Shown in pieces: positions 53,227-62,210 of a DNA stretch of 64,000 nucleotides. Every line of letters starts with the position of its first letter. Positions within the stretch are counted from its first letter, which is position 1. Origin of the DNA: Amycolatopsis methanolica 239 (GTDB lineage Bacteria; Actinomycetota; Actinomycetes; Mycobacteriales; Pseudonocardiaceae). Location of the stretch: the NCBI RefSeq assembly GCF_000739085.1, contig NZ_CP009110.1, forward strand, positions 2,418,001-2,482,000, in the 5' to 3' direction. A model generated the notes under the pieces. The model saw only the letters and a list, made by a program, of their open reading frames with translations. It made no database searches and was not told the DNA's origin. Position numbers and translations under genes: made by a program.

Positions 53227-54890
53227 CCGTTGCTCCTTCGTGCCACAGTGTCCCGGTTGGTGTAGCACCCGGAACCGGCACGAGCTGTCTCGATCTGAGA
53301 CCGGAGCCGCTGCTTGGCGAACTTCCCCGTCGCCGTCTTGGGGATCTCGTCGCAGAAGAACACCTCGTCCGGCAGCCACCAGGACGCCACGCGGCCCCGC
53401 AGGTGGTCCCGGACCTCCTCTGCGGTGAGCGTGGCCCCGGCAGCCGGCACCACGCAGGCCAGCGGCCGCTCGCCCCACTTGTCGTCGGGCACGCCGATCA
53501 CCGCGGCTTCGGCGACCCCGGGGTGCTCCATGATCGCGTTCTCCAGCTCCACCGAGGAGATCCACTCGCCCCCGGACTTCACGAGGTCCTTGGTGCGGTC
53601 GACGATCCGCACGTAGCCGTGGCGGTCGATCGTCGCCACGTCCCCGGTGCGCAGCCACCCGTCCCCGGTGAAGGCGTCCGCCCCGTCGCGTTTCCCGAAG
53701 TATGCCGCGGCGATCGTGGGGCCGGCGGCCTGCAGTTCACCCGGCGTCCGCCCGTCCCACGGGGCTTCCCGCCCGTCGTCGCCGATGATGCGGACCTCGG
53801 TCAGCGGCACGGCCGGCCCCGGGGTGGCGAGCAGCGCCCGCCGTTGTTCGTCCGGGAAGTCGTCGTGCACGGTGGCGATCCGCGAGGTGGTGACCACCGG
53901 GCTGGTTTCCGTCATCCCCCACGCGTTCGTCAGGGGCAGCCCGATCGCGTCCTGGTACGCGCGGGTGAGCGCCTCGTCCACCGCGCCGCCGCCGGACACG
54001 ATCTGGCGGACCGCGGAGAAGTCGTGCTCGCCGAGCAGGGGCACCAGGCCACGCCAGATCGTGGCGACCGCGGCCCCGAACGTGACCCGGTGGCGAGCGA
54101 GCATCCCGGCCAGCTCCGGTGGGGACATCGCCGGCCCGGGCAGCACCAGATCGGCCCCGCACAGCATGGCCGCATAGGGCAGCCCCCAGGCGTTGACGTG
54201 GAACATCGGCACGATCGGCATCACCACGTCCCGTTCGCAGATGCCGAAGGTGTCCACCATCAGCAACAACGCGGCGTGCAGCACCACCGAGCGGTGGCTG
54301 TAGAGCACGCCCTTGGGATCGCCGGTGGTGCCCGAGGTGTAACACAACGCGGCCGCGGTGTTCTCGTCGTCCACAGTGAACTCGCGGCCGGTGTCGCCGG
54401 CCCGCGCCAGAAGTTCCTCGTAGTCGAAGACGCGATCGTCGTCGGGGATTTCCGCGTCGCTCCCGTCGTCCATCACCACGACCGCACGCACGGTGGTGAA
54501 CGTGCCCACGAGCGGCCAGACGGCGGGCAGGATGGAGCGGTCGACGAACAGCACGTCGTCGGCGGCGTCGCTGACGATGTAGCTGATCTGCTCGCCGAAC
54601 AGCCGGTGGTTGATCGTGTGCAGCACCCGCCCGGTGCAGGGCACGGCCAGGTAGAGCTCGACGTGCCGGTGGCTGTTCCACGCGAACGTGCCCACCCGGG
54701 CGCCGGCCGGGACGCCGAGCTCGTCGAGGGCGGCGGCCAGCCGCCGCGCCCGCGCGCACACCTGCGCCCAGGTCGTCGTGGATTCGCCGCCGATCCGGCC
54801 GGACACCACGGTCTTGTGCCCGAAGAGGCGTTCGACGCGCCGGAACACGTGCGGCAGGGACAGGGGATGGTCTTGCATCAAGCCGAGCAT
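53223..54890 (-). CDS. AMP-binding acyl-CoA synthetase
   Basis: 555-residue ANL-superfamily ligase that activates a carboxylic acid with ATP and CoA. Motifs: the P-loop-like YTSGTTGDPKGV (near 190), MTETSP after WG, the hinge TGDVATIDRHGYVRIVDRTKDLVKSGGEWISSVELE, and the C-terminal catalytic lysine in IPKTATGKFAKQ. Closest in style to medium/long-chain or fatty-acid ligases (PMFHVNAWGLPY). Within the esterase operon it probably activates the acid released by the secreted esterase. Confidence 0.92.
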   Translation of the reverse strand: MLGLMQDHPLSLPHVFRRVERLFGHKTVVSGRIGGESTTTWAQVCARARRLAAALDELGVPAGARVGTFAWNSHRHVELYLAVPCTGRVLHTINHRLFGEQISYIVSDAADDVLFVDRSILPAVWPLVGTFTTVRAVVVMDDGSDAEIPDDDRVFDYEELLARAGDTGREFTVDDENTAAALCYTSGTTGDPKGVLYSHRSVVLHAALLLMVDTFGICERDVVMPIVPMFHVNAWGLPYAAMLCGADLVLPGPAMSPPELAGMLARHRVTFGAAVATIWRGLVPLLGEHDFSAVRQIVSGGGAVDEALTRAYQDAIGLPLTNAWGMTETSPVVTTSRIATVHDDFPDEQRRALLATPGPAVPLTEVRIIGDDGREAPWDGRTPGELQAAGPTIAAAYFGKRDGADAFTGDGWLRTGDVATIDRHGYVRIVDRTKDLVKSGGEWISSVELENAIMEHPGVAEAAVIGVPDDKWGERPLACVVPAAGATLTAEEVRDHLRGRVASWWLPDEVFFCDEIPKTATGKFAKQRLRSQIETARAGSGCYTNRDTVARRSNG

Positions 54891-54911
54891 GGTGATCTTC
54901 CTGTGTCGGGG

Positions 54912-56540
54912 TCAGGGGGTGCAGGCGAAGCTCGACGCGCGGTCCGGGTCGCCGGCGCGGTACCTGGGCCATTCCGGGTACTCGCACAGGGGACGGGTGC
55001 GCTGGTGGCGCGTGTCGGTGACGACCGGGTCCACCGGTGACTGTCCTTTTTCGACCCAGCGCTCCAGCGTGGACAGCGAGTCCCAGCCCGCGGCGAAGGC
55101 CGGAGCGCCCGCGTTCGCGTGGTTTGCTCCGGGCACGACGTAGTAACGCAGGAACCCGTCCGTGGTCCGCGGGCCGAGTTCCGCGCGCACCCGCCGGTAG
55201 TAGTCGCTCGTCGACCGGTCGGAGACCAGCTCGTCCGCGGCGCCGTGCAGCAGGATCAGCTTGCCGCCGCGAGCGGCGAACCGGCGCAGGTCCACGTCGT
55301 TGCGGTCCTGGATCTCCGACAGCCTGCTGATCCGGTCCAGCCACGGCCCGGGGTCGCGGGGATCCACGGCGAGCGGGTCGTGGCCGGGGTCGCGGGTCAG
55401 GAAGTACTTGACCCACTGGTCCCAGTACTGCATGCCGTAGCCGCTGGTCAGCGGCATCGGGTTGGCCGGTGCGGCGGTGCCGAACCCGAGGAACGGGGTG
55501 CGCATGTCCGCGCCGGAGAGGAACGGGAAACCGGGGTAGCCGGTCTCGCCGCTGGCGATCCGGTACGGCCACTCGAGCCGGGTGGACATGGCGGTCACGG
55601 CGGCGATCTGCGCATCCGACAGGCACGTCGCCCCGGTGTCGGCGCCGTCCGGGCAGCGCAGCGTGCGCGGGTCGAAGTGACAGCCGCCCGGGTTGGACAC
55701 GACCCCGTCCGCGACGCCGTCGAGGCCGTCGCACTCCGCGATGACGCTGGTGTAGAGGAGCGTCTGCTTGTCCGGCCCGGGGAACGCGCCGGGCCGGGAC
55801 AGGATCTGCGTCAGGTGCCCCAGGTACAGGACCTCGGCGAGGTTGTTCCAGGCGGGATAAGCCGAAATCACGCCGTCGAAGGCCTCCGGCCACCGTTGCG
55901 CGACGATGAGCGCCTCGCGGCCGCCGGTCGAACCTCCGGCGAAGTAGACCTCGGCGGGCTTCGTGCGGTAGGCCTGCCGGATGAGGTACCGGGTCGCGTC
56001 GTGGGTCTTCTTGAGCGCGTCACCGGCGGCGAAGTTGCGCAGCGCCTCGTCGTTCACGCCGAACGACCCGTCCAGCGACGGCGGCGCGGCCGGGCCCTGC
56101 TGGTGGCCGGAGTCGCTGGCGAACGTGACGTACCGCCGGGCCAGTGGCGCGGGCTGGTCGGCGGGGCCGAACGGCACGTTCGCCGTCAGGTCCGGGATGG
56201 TGCCGTTGTAGCCGCCACCGCCGAACATGATCGCCTTGCGGTTCCAGCCGGCGGGCAGGGCCACGCGCATCTTGATGGCGGGTGCGGCGGGGTCGACGGG
56301 GAAGATGTCGGCGTCGACCCGGCAGTACTCGACCGTCTCGCCGCTGACCACGCTGGTCGTGTCCGCCGCGGACGTGACGTGCCCGCCGGAGGTCGGCAGG
56401 CTCATCACCGAGGCCGGAATCTGCATTCCCGCCAGCGGCGCGCACACCGGCGTCGACGACGGGGCGGCGGTTGCCACGGGAAATCCGGTCGCCAGCAGCA
56501 CGAGGGCCGCGGGCACGGCGGTCCAACGCGAGGTCCGCAT
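54912..56540 (-). CDS. Secreted tannase/feruloyl esterase family hydrolase
   Basis: 542 residues with a signal peptide (RWTAVPAALVLLATGFPVATAAP). Tannase-fold alpha/beta hydrolase: nucleophile in YFAGGSTGGREALIV, calcium-site-like ECDGLDGVADGVVSNP, acid in LHGAADELVS, histidine in PGANHANAG, with the paired cysteines flanking the site usual for the family. It would release phenolic acids (ferulate, gallate) or aryl acids from esters outside the cell. Operon with an MFS importer upstream and a CoA ligase downstream supports uptake and activation of the acid. Confidence 0.92.
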   Translation of the reverse strand: MRTSRWTAVPAALVLLATGFPVATAAPSSTPVCAPLAGMQIPASVMSLPTSGGHVTSAADTTSVVSGETVEYCRVDADIFPVDPAAPAIKMRVALPAGWNRKAIMFGGGGYNGTIPDLTANVPFGPADQPAPLARRYVTFASDSGHQQGPAAPPSLDGSFGVNDEALRNFAAGDALKKTHDATRYLIRQAYRTKPAEVYFAGGSTGGREALIVAQRWPEAFDGVISAYPAWNNLAEVLYLGHLTQILSRPGAFPGPDKQTLLYTSVIAECDGLDGVADGVVSNPGGCHFDPRTLRCPDGADTGATCLSDAQIAAVTAMSTRLEWPYRIASGETGYPGFPFLSGADMRTPFLGFGTAAPANPMPLTSGYGMQYWDQWVKYFLTRDPGHDPLAVDPRDPGPWLDRISRLSEIQDRNDVDLRRFAARGGKLILLHGAADELVSDRSTSDYYRRVRAELGPRTTDGFLRYYVVPGANHANAGAPAFAAGWDSLSTLERWVEKGQSPVDPVVTDTRHQRTRPLCEYPEWPRYRAGDPDRASSFACTP

Positions 56541-56552
56541 GCCGTCCTCGTT

Positions 56553-57941
56553 TCAGCGGTAGAGGTGCGCGCCGGGCACGGCGTGCGGATCTTCGCGGAC
56601 CTGGGCGGGGTTCGTCTCGGGCAGGAACCACGCGCTGACGAAGGTGATCAGGCCCATCAGCGCGATGTAGGCGGCGACCGGCAGGGTGCTCCCGGTCTGC
56701 GCGATGAGCGCGGTCATGAGGAACGGTGTGCCACCGCTGACGATGATCGCGGAGAGCTGGTAGGCCAGCGACGCGCCGGAGTAGCGGACGTTGGGCGCGA
56801 ACAGCTCGCCGAGGAAGCTCGCGATCGGGCCGTAGGTGAGGCACTGGAACACGAAACCCACCACCACCGCGACGAAGATCAGCGGCAGCGACGCGCTGTC
56901 GACGAGCCAGAAGTACGGGAACGCCCAGACCGCGACGCCCAGACCGCCGATCAGGATCAGCGGCCGCCGCCCCACCTTGTCGGAGAGGTGACCGGACCAC
57001 GGGATGGTCACCAGCATCGCCACGGAACTGCCCAGCACGACCGCGAGCAGCGGGTTGCGCTCCAGCCCGAGCGAGCCGGTGCCGTAGCTCAGCAGGCCGG
57101 AAATGCTGACGTAGAACAGGCTGTTGGTGGCCGAGAGGATCCCGCAGCCGAGCAGGATGGTCCCCCACTTGGTGCGCACCACCTGCGCCAGCGGCGCCCG
57201 GACCACCGCCTTCTCCGGCCGCGACGCCCGCCGCTGCAACTCGCGGAACTCCGGCGTGTCCTCCACTTTGGTCTGGATGTAGAGGACGACCACGAACATC
57301 ACGACGCTCACCAGGAAGGGGATGCGCCAGCCCCAGCTGAGGAAAGCGCTGTCCGGCATCAGGCTGCTGGCCGCCACGAAGATCAGGTTGGAGATGATTA
57401 CGGCGACGGGCACGCTGGTCTGCCCGAAGGTCCCCGCGAAGCCGCGCCGCTTCGCGCCGGCGGATTCGGTGAGCAGCAGCACGATGCCGCCCCACTGGCC
57501 GCCTGCCGCCAGGCCCTGCACGAACCGCAGCACGACCAGCAGCGTCGGGGCGAGTGCGCCGATGCTCGCCGCGCTGGGCAGGCAGCCGATCAGGAAGGTC
57601 GCCGCCCCCATCAGCGCCAGGCAGGTGACCACCACCGGCTTGCGCCCGTACTTGTCGCCGAGGTGCCCGGCGAGCACCCCGCCGATGGGGCGGGCCACGA
57701 AGCCGGCCCAGAAGGTGCTGAAGGCGAGCAGGGTGCCGGTCAGCGCCGAGGAGTGCGGGAAGAACACCTTGGGGAACACCAGCGCTGCCGCGGTGCCGTA
57801 GAGGAAGAAGTCGTACCACTCGATGGAGCTGCCGATGAGCCCCACCGCCAGGAGTTTGCGGAAGGACCGGCGCGGGACCGCGGGCCCGCCGGTGCTCAGC
57901 CGGCCGGACTGTCCGTCTGGTTGCGCGAGCGGAGTTGCCAT
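56553..57941 (-). CDS. MFS metabolite:proton symporter (MHS family)
   Basis: 462 residues, 12 helices. MHS signatures: GSSIEWYDFFLYGTAAALVFPKVFFP, FVARPIGGVLAGHLGDKYGRKPVVV, GLAAGGQWGGIVLLLTESA, and GHLSDKVGRRP in the second half. Related carriers bring in dicarboxylates, aromatic acids or betaine. Start set at the ATG giving the common N-terminus with AAGGCGG upstream. First gene of the operon, facing the GAF-PucR regulator with a palindrome between. Confidence 0.92.
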   Translation of the reverse strand: MATPLAQPDGQSGRLSTGGPAVPRRSFRKLLAVGLIGSSIEWYDFFLYGTAAALVFPKVFFPHSSALTGTLLAFSTFWAGFVARPIGGVLAGHLGDKYGRKPVVVTCLALMGAATFLIGCLPSAASIGALAPTLLVVLRFVQGLAAGGQWGGIVLLLTESAGAKRRGFAGTFGQTSVPVAVIISNLIFVAASSLMPDSAFLSWGWRIPFLVSVVMFVVVLYIQTKVEDTPEFRELQRRASRPEKAVVRAPLAQVVRTKWGTILLGCGILSATNSLFYVSISGLLSYGTGSLGLERNPLLAVVLGSSVAMLVTIPWSGHLSDKVGRRPLILIGGLGVAVWAFPYFWLVDSASLPLIFVAVVVGFVFQCLTYGPIASFLGELFAPNVRYSGASLAYQLSAIIVSGGTPFLMTALIAQTGSTLPVAAYIALMGLITFVSAWFLPETNPAQVREDPHAVPGAHLYR

Positions 57942-58006
57942 ACATGCCGCCTTCGTTGGGAGCACGGGTGATGGCGGTCAGGTTAGGGGCGCCACTGCCG
58001 GGTGGT

Positions 58007-58031
58007 TGAGGTGTGTATCATCCACACCTCA
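58007..58031. promoter_or_regulatory. Perfect palindrome between the MHS transporter and regulator genes
   Basis: Nine-base arms TGAGGTGTG and CACACCTCA with a seven-base spacer, 66 bases from the transporter start and 51 bases from the regulator start. Candidate operator of the adjacent PucR/CdaR-type protein for both promoters. Confidence 0.65.
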
Positions 58032-58081
58032 CGCCGTTCTGGTGGTTCTTTCTTCCATCTGCGCGGAGGAGGGATGGCACT

Positions 58082-59872
58082 GTGGCCAGCGACCCCGGGG
58101 GCGAGTCGCACCCGCTCATGCGCCGTCAGCGCGAACTCACGTCCCTGTACGCGACCGCCAAGTCCCTCACCGCGCTGGGCGAGCTCGACGAGGTGCTGCG
58201 CTCGATCGTCCGCCACGCCCACGACCTGATCGGCACGGACTTCACGTACCTGTCGCTGGTCGGCGCGGACGGGAGGTTGTCGGCCAGGGCGTCGGAGGGC
58301 ACGATCTCCGCGTCGTTCCTGGCCGCGTCCATCCCCGCCGACGTGGGGCTCGGCGGCAAGGTCCTGGCGTCCCGGAGCCCGCACTGGGTGCGCGACTACG
58401 CCGCCGCCACGAGCATCGCCCACGATCCGGACTTCGACCGCGTGGTCGGCCTCGAGGGGCTCGTCGCGCTGCTCGGCGTGCCGCTGGTCATCCGGGGCGA
58501 GGCGGTGGGCGCCCTGTTCGCCGCGGACCGGTCCGTGCGGTCCTTCCAGGCGGAGGAGATCGCCCTGCTGAGCGCGTTCGCCGATCACGCCGCGGTCGCG
58601 CTGGACAACGCCCGGCTCTACGACGCCAGCCGGACAGCCCTGCAGGAGCTGCGGATCGCGTACCGGAAGATCGAGGAGCACGTGGCCGTCATGGAGCGGG
58701 CGCAGGCGAGCCACGAAGCGCTCACCGGTGTCGTGCTGGAGGGCGGGACGCCGGGCGATGTGGTGCAGCTCCTCGCCGATCAGCTGGGCGGCAGCGTCAC
58801 GCTCCTCGACCGGGCCGGCGTCGCGGTCGTCCGCGGGGACTCGGCGGCGGACCCTTGCCGGGCTCCCGCCGGGGACGACCTCGCCGCGGCTTTCCGGAAC
58901 GCGCAACGATCGGGCCGGTGCACCACGTCCGTCGACGACGCGGGGGTCGCCCACAGCGTGGCGTCGATCCGGGCCGGCGACAGTTTCCTCGGCGCACTGG
59001 CGTGGAGCCGGGCGGCGGGCGGCGACCGCGGTGTCCGGGACGACATGGACGTGCGGACCCTGGAGCGGGCCACCCACATCCTGGGGCTGCTCATCCTCAA
59101 GGAACGGGCCGTCGCCGAGGCGAGCGAGCGGCTGAGCGGGGAGCTGCTGACCGAGCTGATGGTCGGCAGCCCCGGGGCCTCCGCGGCCCAGCGCACCCGG
59201 GCCCGTGCCCGCAACATCGACGTCGACCGGCTGGACCTGGTCCTCGTCGCCGACTCCGCGACGCTGTCGTCCACCGAGCTGTCGCGGCACCTGCACGACA
59301 TCGCCAGGGACCGCGCCGGACTGGCAGGTGAGCACCTCGGCCGGGCCATGATGATCCTGCCCAGCGCCGACGACGACCGGACCGTCGAGGAGGTCCACCG
59401 GCGCCTGCGCCGCGCGGCGGGCGCGCCGGTGACGGTCGTGGGGGAACGGGCGGTCAACCAGGACTGGGCTCGCGCCTTCTCACTGGCGAGCCGCTGCAGC
59501 GCCGTGGTGCGCGCGCTGGGGCACACGGACCTGGGCGCCACCACGGCGCGCTACGCCCTCTACGCCATGGTTTTCGACACCGAACGGGTCCGCGACCTCG
59601 ACCGGTTCGTCGCGGGCACGATCGGCCCGCTGCTGGACTACGACCAGCGGCGCGGCACGGACCTCGTCGGCACGCTCGACGCGTATTACGCGAACCGCGC
59701 CAACGTCGCGGCGACCGCGCGGGCGTTGCACCTGCACGTCAACACCCTGCTGAAGCGGCTGGACCGCGCCGGCGAACTGCTCGGCGTCGACTGGCGCCAG
59801 GAGGACAACCTGGAGCTACAGCTCGGGTTGCGGTTGCACCGGTTACGGGCGGTCGCGCCCGGCCCGGCGTGA
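58082..59872 (+). CDS. GAF-domain PucR/CdaR-type transcriptional regulator
   Basis: 596 residues: N-terminal GAF domain (about 15-190: LTSLYATAKSLTALGELDEVLRSIVRHAHDLIGTDFTYLSLVG ... GLGGKVLASRSPHWVRDY ... LLSAFADHAAVALDNARLY), a middle CdaR/GGDEF-like region, and the C-terminal PucR_2 HTH (GTLDAYYANRANVAATARALHLHVNTLLKRLDRAGELLG). GTG start with GGAGGAGGG. Likely controls the divergent transporter-esterase-ligase-ABM operon in response to an aromatic acid. Confidence 0.9.
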   Translation: MASDPGGESHPLMRRQRELTSLYATAKSLTALGELDEVLRSIVRHAHDLIGTDFTYLSLVGADGRLSARASEGTISASFLAASIPADVGLGGKVLASRSPHWVRDYAAATSIAHDPDFDRVVGLEGLVALLGVPLVIRGEAVGALFAADRSVRSFQAEEIALLSAFADHAAVALDNARLYDASRTALQELRIAYRKIEEHVAVMERAQASHEALTGVVLEGGTPGDVVQLLADQLGGSVTLLDRAGVAVVRGDSAADPCRAPAGDDLAAAFRNAQRSGRCTTSVDDAGVAHSVASIRAGDSFLGALAWSRAAGGDRGVRDDMDVRTLERATHILGLLILKERAVAEASERLSGELLTELMVGSPGASAAQRTRARARNIDVDRLDLVLVADSATLSSTELSRHLHDIARDRAGLAGEHLGRAMMILPSADDDRTVEEVHRRLRRAAGAPVTVVGERAVNQDWARAFSLASRCSAVVRALGHTDLGATTARYALYAMVFDTERVRDLDRFVAGTIGPLLDYDQRRGTDLVGTLDAYYANRANVAATARALHLHVNTLLKRLDRAGELLGVDWRQEDNLELQLGLRLHRLRAVAPGPA

Positions 59873-59891
59873 GATGCCCGTGCGACGAGGT

Positions 59892-60224
59892 TCAGTGCTC
59901 ACCCCGCGTCCGCCGGTTCTTCCCGGAGTGCCACACCACACGGATCTCCGAGAGCAGTTCCAGTGGTTTGGCCGGCACGGTCCTCGGCAGTGAGCTCGCG
60001 AACCGCAGCGGGTCCTTGCGCAGGCGGCGCAGCATGCGCTTCGGCTTGGTGACCAGCCGCTGGCGGAGGTCGGCCAGGTAGTCGGCGCGCACGTCGCGGC
60101 CGTAGGTCCGCCCGCAGGCGGTGCAGGTGACCTCGGCGAGGAGGCGCCCGGCGTAGACGACCTCGTGCACGGTGTCCGTCCCGCACCGGGAGCAGGTCAG
60201 TTCCGCGTGCCGGACAGTGCTCAT
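59892..60224 (-). CDS. Small zinc-ribbon protein
   Basis: 110 residues with two Cys-x2-Cys knuckles near the N-terminus (LTCSRCGTDT and VTCTACGRTYG, residues about 10-45) forming a zinc ribbon, then a strongly basic C-terminal region (TKPKRMLRRLRKDPLRFASSLPRTV). Seven bases after the IspD-like stop, so the last gene of the 2-oxo acid dehydrogenase operon. The recurrent pairing suggests a linked job, but no function is known; RNA or protein binding is possible. Confidence 0.75.
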   Translation of the reverse strand: MSTVRHAELTCSRCGTDTVHEVVYAGRLLAEVTCTACGRTYGRDVRADYLADLRQRLVTKPKRMLRRLRKDPLRFASSLPRTVPAKPLELLSEIRVVWHSGKNRRTRGEH

Positions 60225-60231
60225 CGCTGCC

Positions 60232-60960
60232 TCATCTCCGGTAGTTCGCCGAGGCCAGGACCTGTTCGGCGATCACCAGGTCGTGTGCGTAGGTGACCTT
60301 GATGTTCTCCTGCTCCCCGGCCACCCAGTGGATGGGCAGGCCGGAGAAGCGCTCCATCACCGACGAGGTGTCGGTGCCCTCGAACCGCTGCCGCGCGGCC
60401 TCTTCGTAGGCGTCCAGCAGCGGGCGGGCGTGGAACGCCTGCGGGGTCTGGGCCCGGATCGCGGTGCCACGCGGCAGGTTCGCCAGCCCGCCGTCCGCGA
60501 CGGCCATGATGTCGTCGGCCGCGAGGCCGGGCACCGCGCCGCCGTGCCGCCGCGCCGCCTGCAGCACTCCCGCGATCAGCGCCGGGCTGGCCAGCGGGCG
60601 GGCGCCGTCGTGCAGGAGCACCGTGTCGACCGCGCCGCTGTCGATGCGTTCGGCGAGGTGCCGCAACGCGCGCAGCTCGGACTCCTGCCTGCTCCGGCCG
60701 CCGTGCACCACCTCGACCTCGGCGCCGTCGACCTCGCGCTCCAGCACCCACTCGACGAGCTCGTGGTCCTGCGGCCGGGTGACCAGGACGAGCACGCCGA
60801 TCCCGGGCACCCGCGCGAACGCGCCGAGCGACCAGGACACCAGCCGCCGTCCGGCCAGTGGCAGGTAGACCTTGTTGACGTCGGCCCCGACCCGGGTCCC
60901 GGACCCGCTGGCCAGCACGACCGCGGCGGCGTGAGCACGTCGATCCATCCCGTCGATCAT
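60232..60960 (-). CDS. IspD/TarI-type cytidylyltransferase
   Basis: 242-residue nucleotidyltransferase. CTP-binding start AAAVVLASGSGTRVGADVNKVYLPLAG (IspD usually has PK where NK stands), LLHDGARPLASP, and TDTSSVMERF. Genuine IspD makes CDP-methylerythritol in isoprenoid synthesis, usually beside ispF; here it is coupled by ATGA to an E2 gene of a 2-oxo acid dehydrogenase. It may be a second, specialised cytidylyltransferase rather than the housekeeping enzyme. Confidence 0.8.
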   Translation of the reverse strand: MIDGMDRRAHAAAVVLASGSGTRVGADVNKVYLPLAGRRLVSWSLGAFARVPGIGVLVLVTRPQDHELVEWVLEREVDGAEVEVVHGGRSRQESELRALRHLAERIDSGAVDTVLLHDGARPLASPALIAGVLQAARRHGGAVPGLAADDIMAVADGGLANLPRGTAIRAQTPQAFHARPLLDAYEEAARQRFEGTDTSSVMERFSGLPIHWVAGEQENIKVTYAHDLVIAEQVLASANYRR

Positions 60961-62210
60961 AACGTCAGCAGCTCCTGCACCGAGGCCAGCAACCGGGCGG
61001 CGTCGGCGCCGTCGCCGACCCGGTGGTCGACCGTGAGACCGACCGTGCACCGCAGGGACAGGCCGATGCCGCCGGGCACCGGGACCACTTTCTCCTGCAC
61101 CCGCCCGACGGCCAGCGCCGTCGCCTGCGGCGGGCTGAGCAGCGCGTGGAAGGCGTCCACCCCGAACCCGCCGAGGTTGGACAACGTGGTGGTGCCGCCG
61201 GACATCTCGGCGAGCGTGAGCTTCCCGGCGCGGGCGCGCCGGACCAGATCGCGGACGCGATCGGCCAGCCCGTCGTCCAGATCCGGGTCGCGCAGCACCG
61301 GGGCGAGCAGCCCGCGCCCGGTGTCCACGGCGAGCGCGACCCCGACGTGGTCGTGCCGTCGCACGTCGCCGTCGGCCCATTCGGCGTTCAGCTCGGGGTG
61401 CCGGCGCAACGCTCCCGCGAGGGCGCGCAGGAACACCGTGGTCCAGTCGCCGCCCGCCGGCACTTCGAGGTCGCGGTAGACGACGAACTGGGGGACCTGC
61501 GCGCTGGCGGACATCCGCCGGGCGATCACCGCGCGCGGGCCGCGCCGCGGCTTCACCTCCAGCGGCGGCAGGTCGGCGAGCCGGATGGTCGCGGCGGGAC
61601 CGGTGGGGGTGATGGTGGCCAGGTCGATGCCGCGTTCGACCGCGGCGCGCCGGGCGGCGGGCACGGCGGCGACCCGCACTGGCGCCACGGGCACCGGCTC
61701 AGGCACGGCCGCAACCGGCACCGGGGCCGCGGGCGCGGGTTCGGCCGCAACCGGCGCTGGCGCCGCGGGGGCGGGTTCGGCCCCGACTCGCCTCGGCGCC
61801 GCGGGCACGGGTTCGCGTTCGGCCGCGATCCGCGTCGGTGCTGTGGGCGCAGGCTCGGGCACGGCCGCAACCGGCGCTGGTGCCGCGGGCCCCGGTTGCG
61901 GCTCCGGCTCGGGTGCCGGCACAGCCTCCGGCGGGGGAGCGTCGAACAGGCCCGCCAGCAGGTCCTCGGCCGCGGTGGCGAGGTAGGCGATCGGGTCGCC
62001 GACGGCCACCACGTCGTCCGGCTGCGCGACGATCCGGGCGAGGGTGCCGTCGGCGGGCGCCTCGACCTCCATGTCGACCTTGTCGGTGGCCACCTCGCAC
62101 ACGACCTCGCCCGCGCGGACCTCGTCCCCTTCGGACTTGTGCCAGGTCACCAGCGTGCCCTCGGTCATGGTCATCGACATCTTCGGCATGACCAGCGGCG
62201 CTTCCTGCAT
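60957..62210 (-). CDS. Dihydrolipoamide acyltransferase (E2) of a 2-oxo acid dehydrogenase complex
   Basis: 417 residues: a single lipoyl domain (residues 1-78) with the lipoylated lysine in ATDKVDMEVEAP; a long Ala/Pro/Val linker (about 90-195) built from imperfect PAPAAPAPVAA-like repeats; a short E3-binding segment (ARRAAVERGIDLATITPTGP); and the catalytic domain with TVDHRVGDGADAARLL (HxxxDG). E1 and E2 of this branch are of the acetoin/pyruvate type. ATG follows GGAGG and overlaps the E1beta stop. Confidence 0.9.
   Translation of the reverse strand: MQEAPLVMPKMSMTMTEGTLVTWHKSEGDEVRAGEVVCEVATDKVDMEVEAPADGTLARIVAQPDDVVAVGDPIAYLATAAEDLLAGLFDAPPPEAVPAPEPEPQPGPAAPAPVAAVPEPAPTAPTRIAAEREPVPAAPRRVGAEPAPAAPAPVAAEPAPAAPVPVAAVPEPVPVAPVRVAAVPAARRAAVERGIDLATITPTGPAATIRLADLPPLEVKPRRGPRAVIARRMSASAQVPQFVVYRDLEVPAGGDWTTVFLRALAGALRRHPELNAEWADGDVRRHDHVGVALAVDTGRGLLAPVLRDPDLDDGLADRVRDLVRRARAGKLTLAEMSGGTTTLSNLGGFGVDAFHALLSPPQATALAVGRVQEKVVPVPGGIGLSLRCTVGLTVDHRVGDGADAARLLASVQELLTL

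Noticed and set aside
55119..57971. A 950-codon plus-strand frame over the esterase and transporter genes
   Set aside because: Antisense shadow caused by codon-position GC bias; no recognisable domain and no ribosome site.
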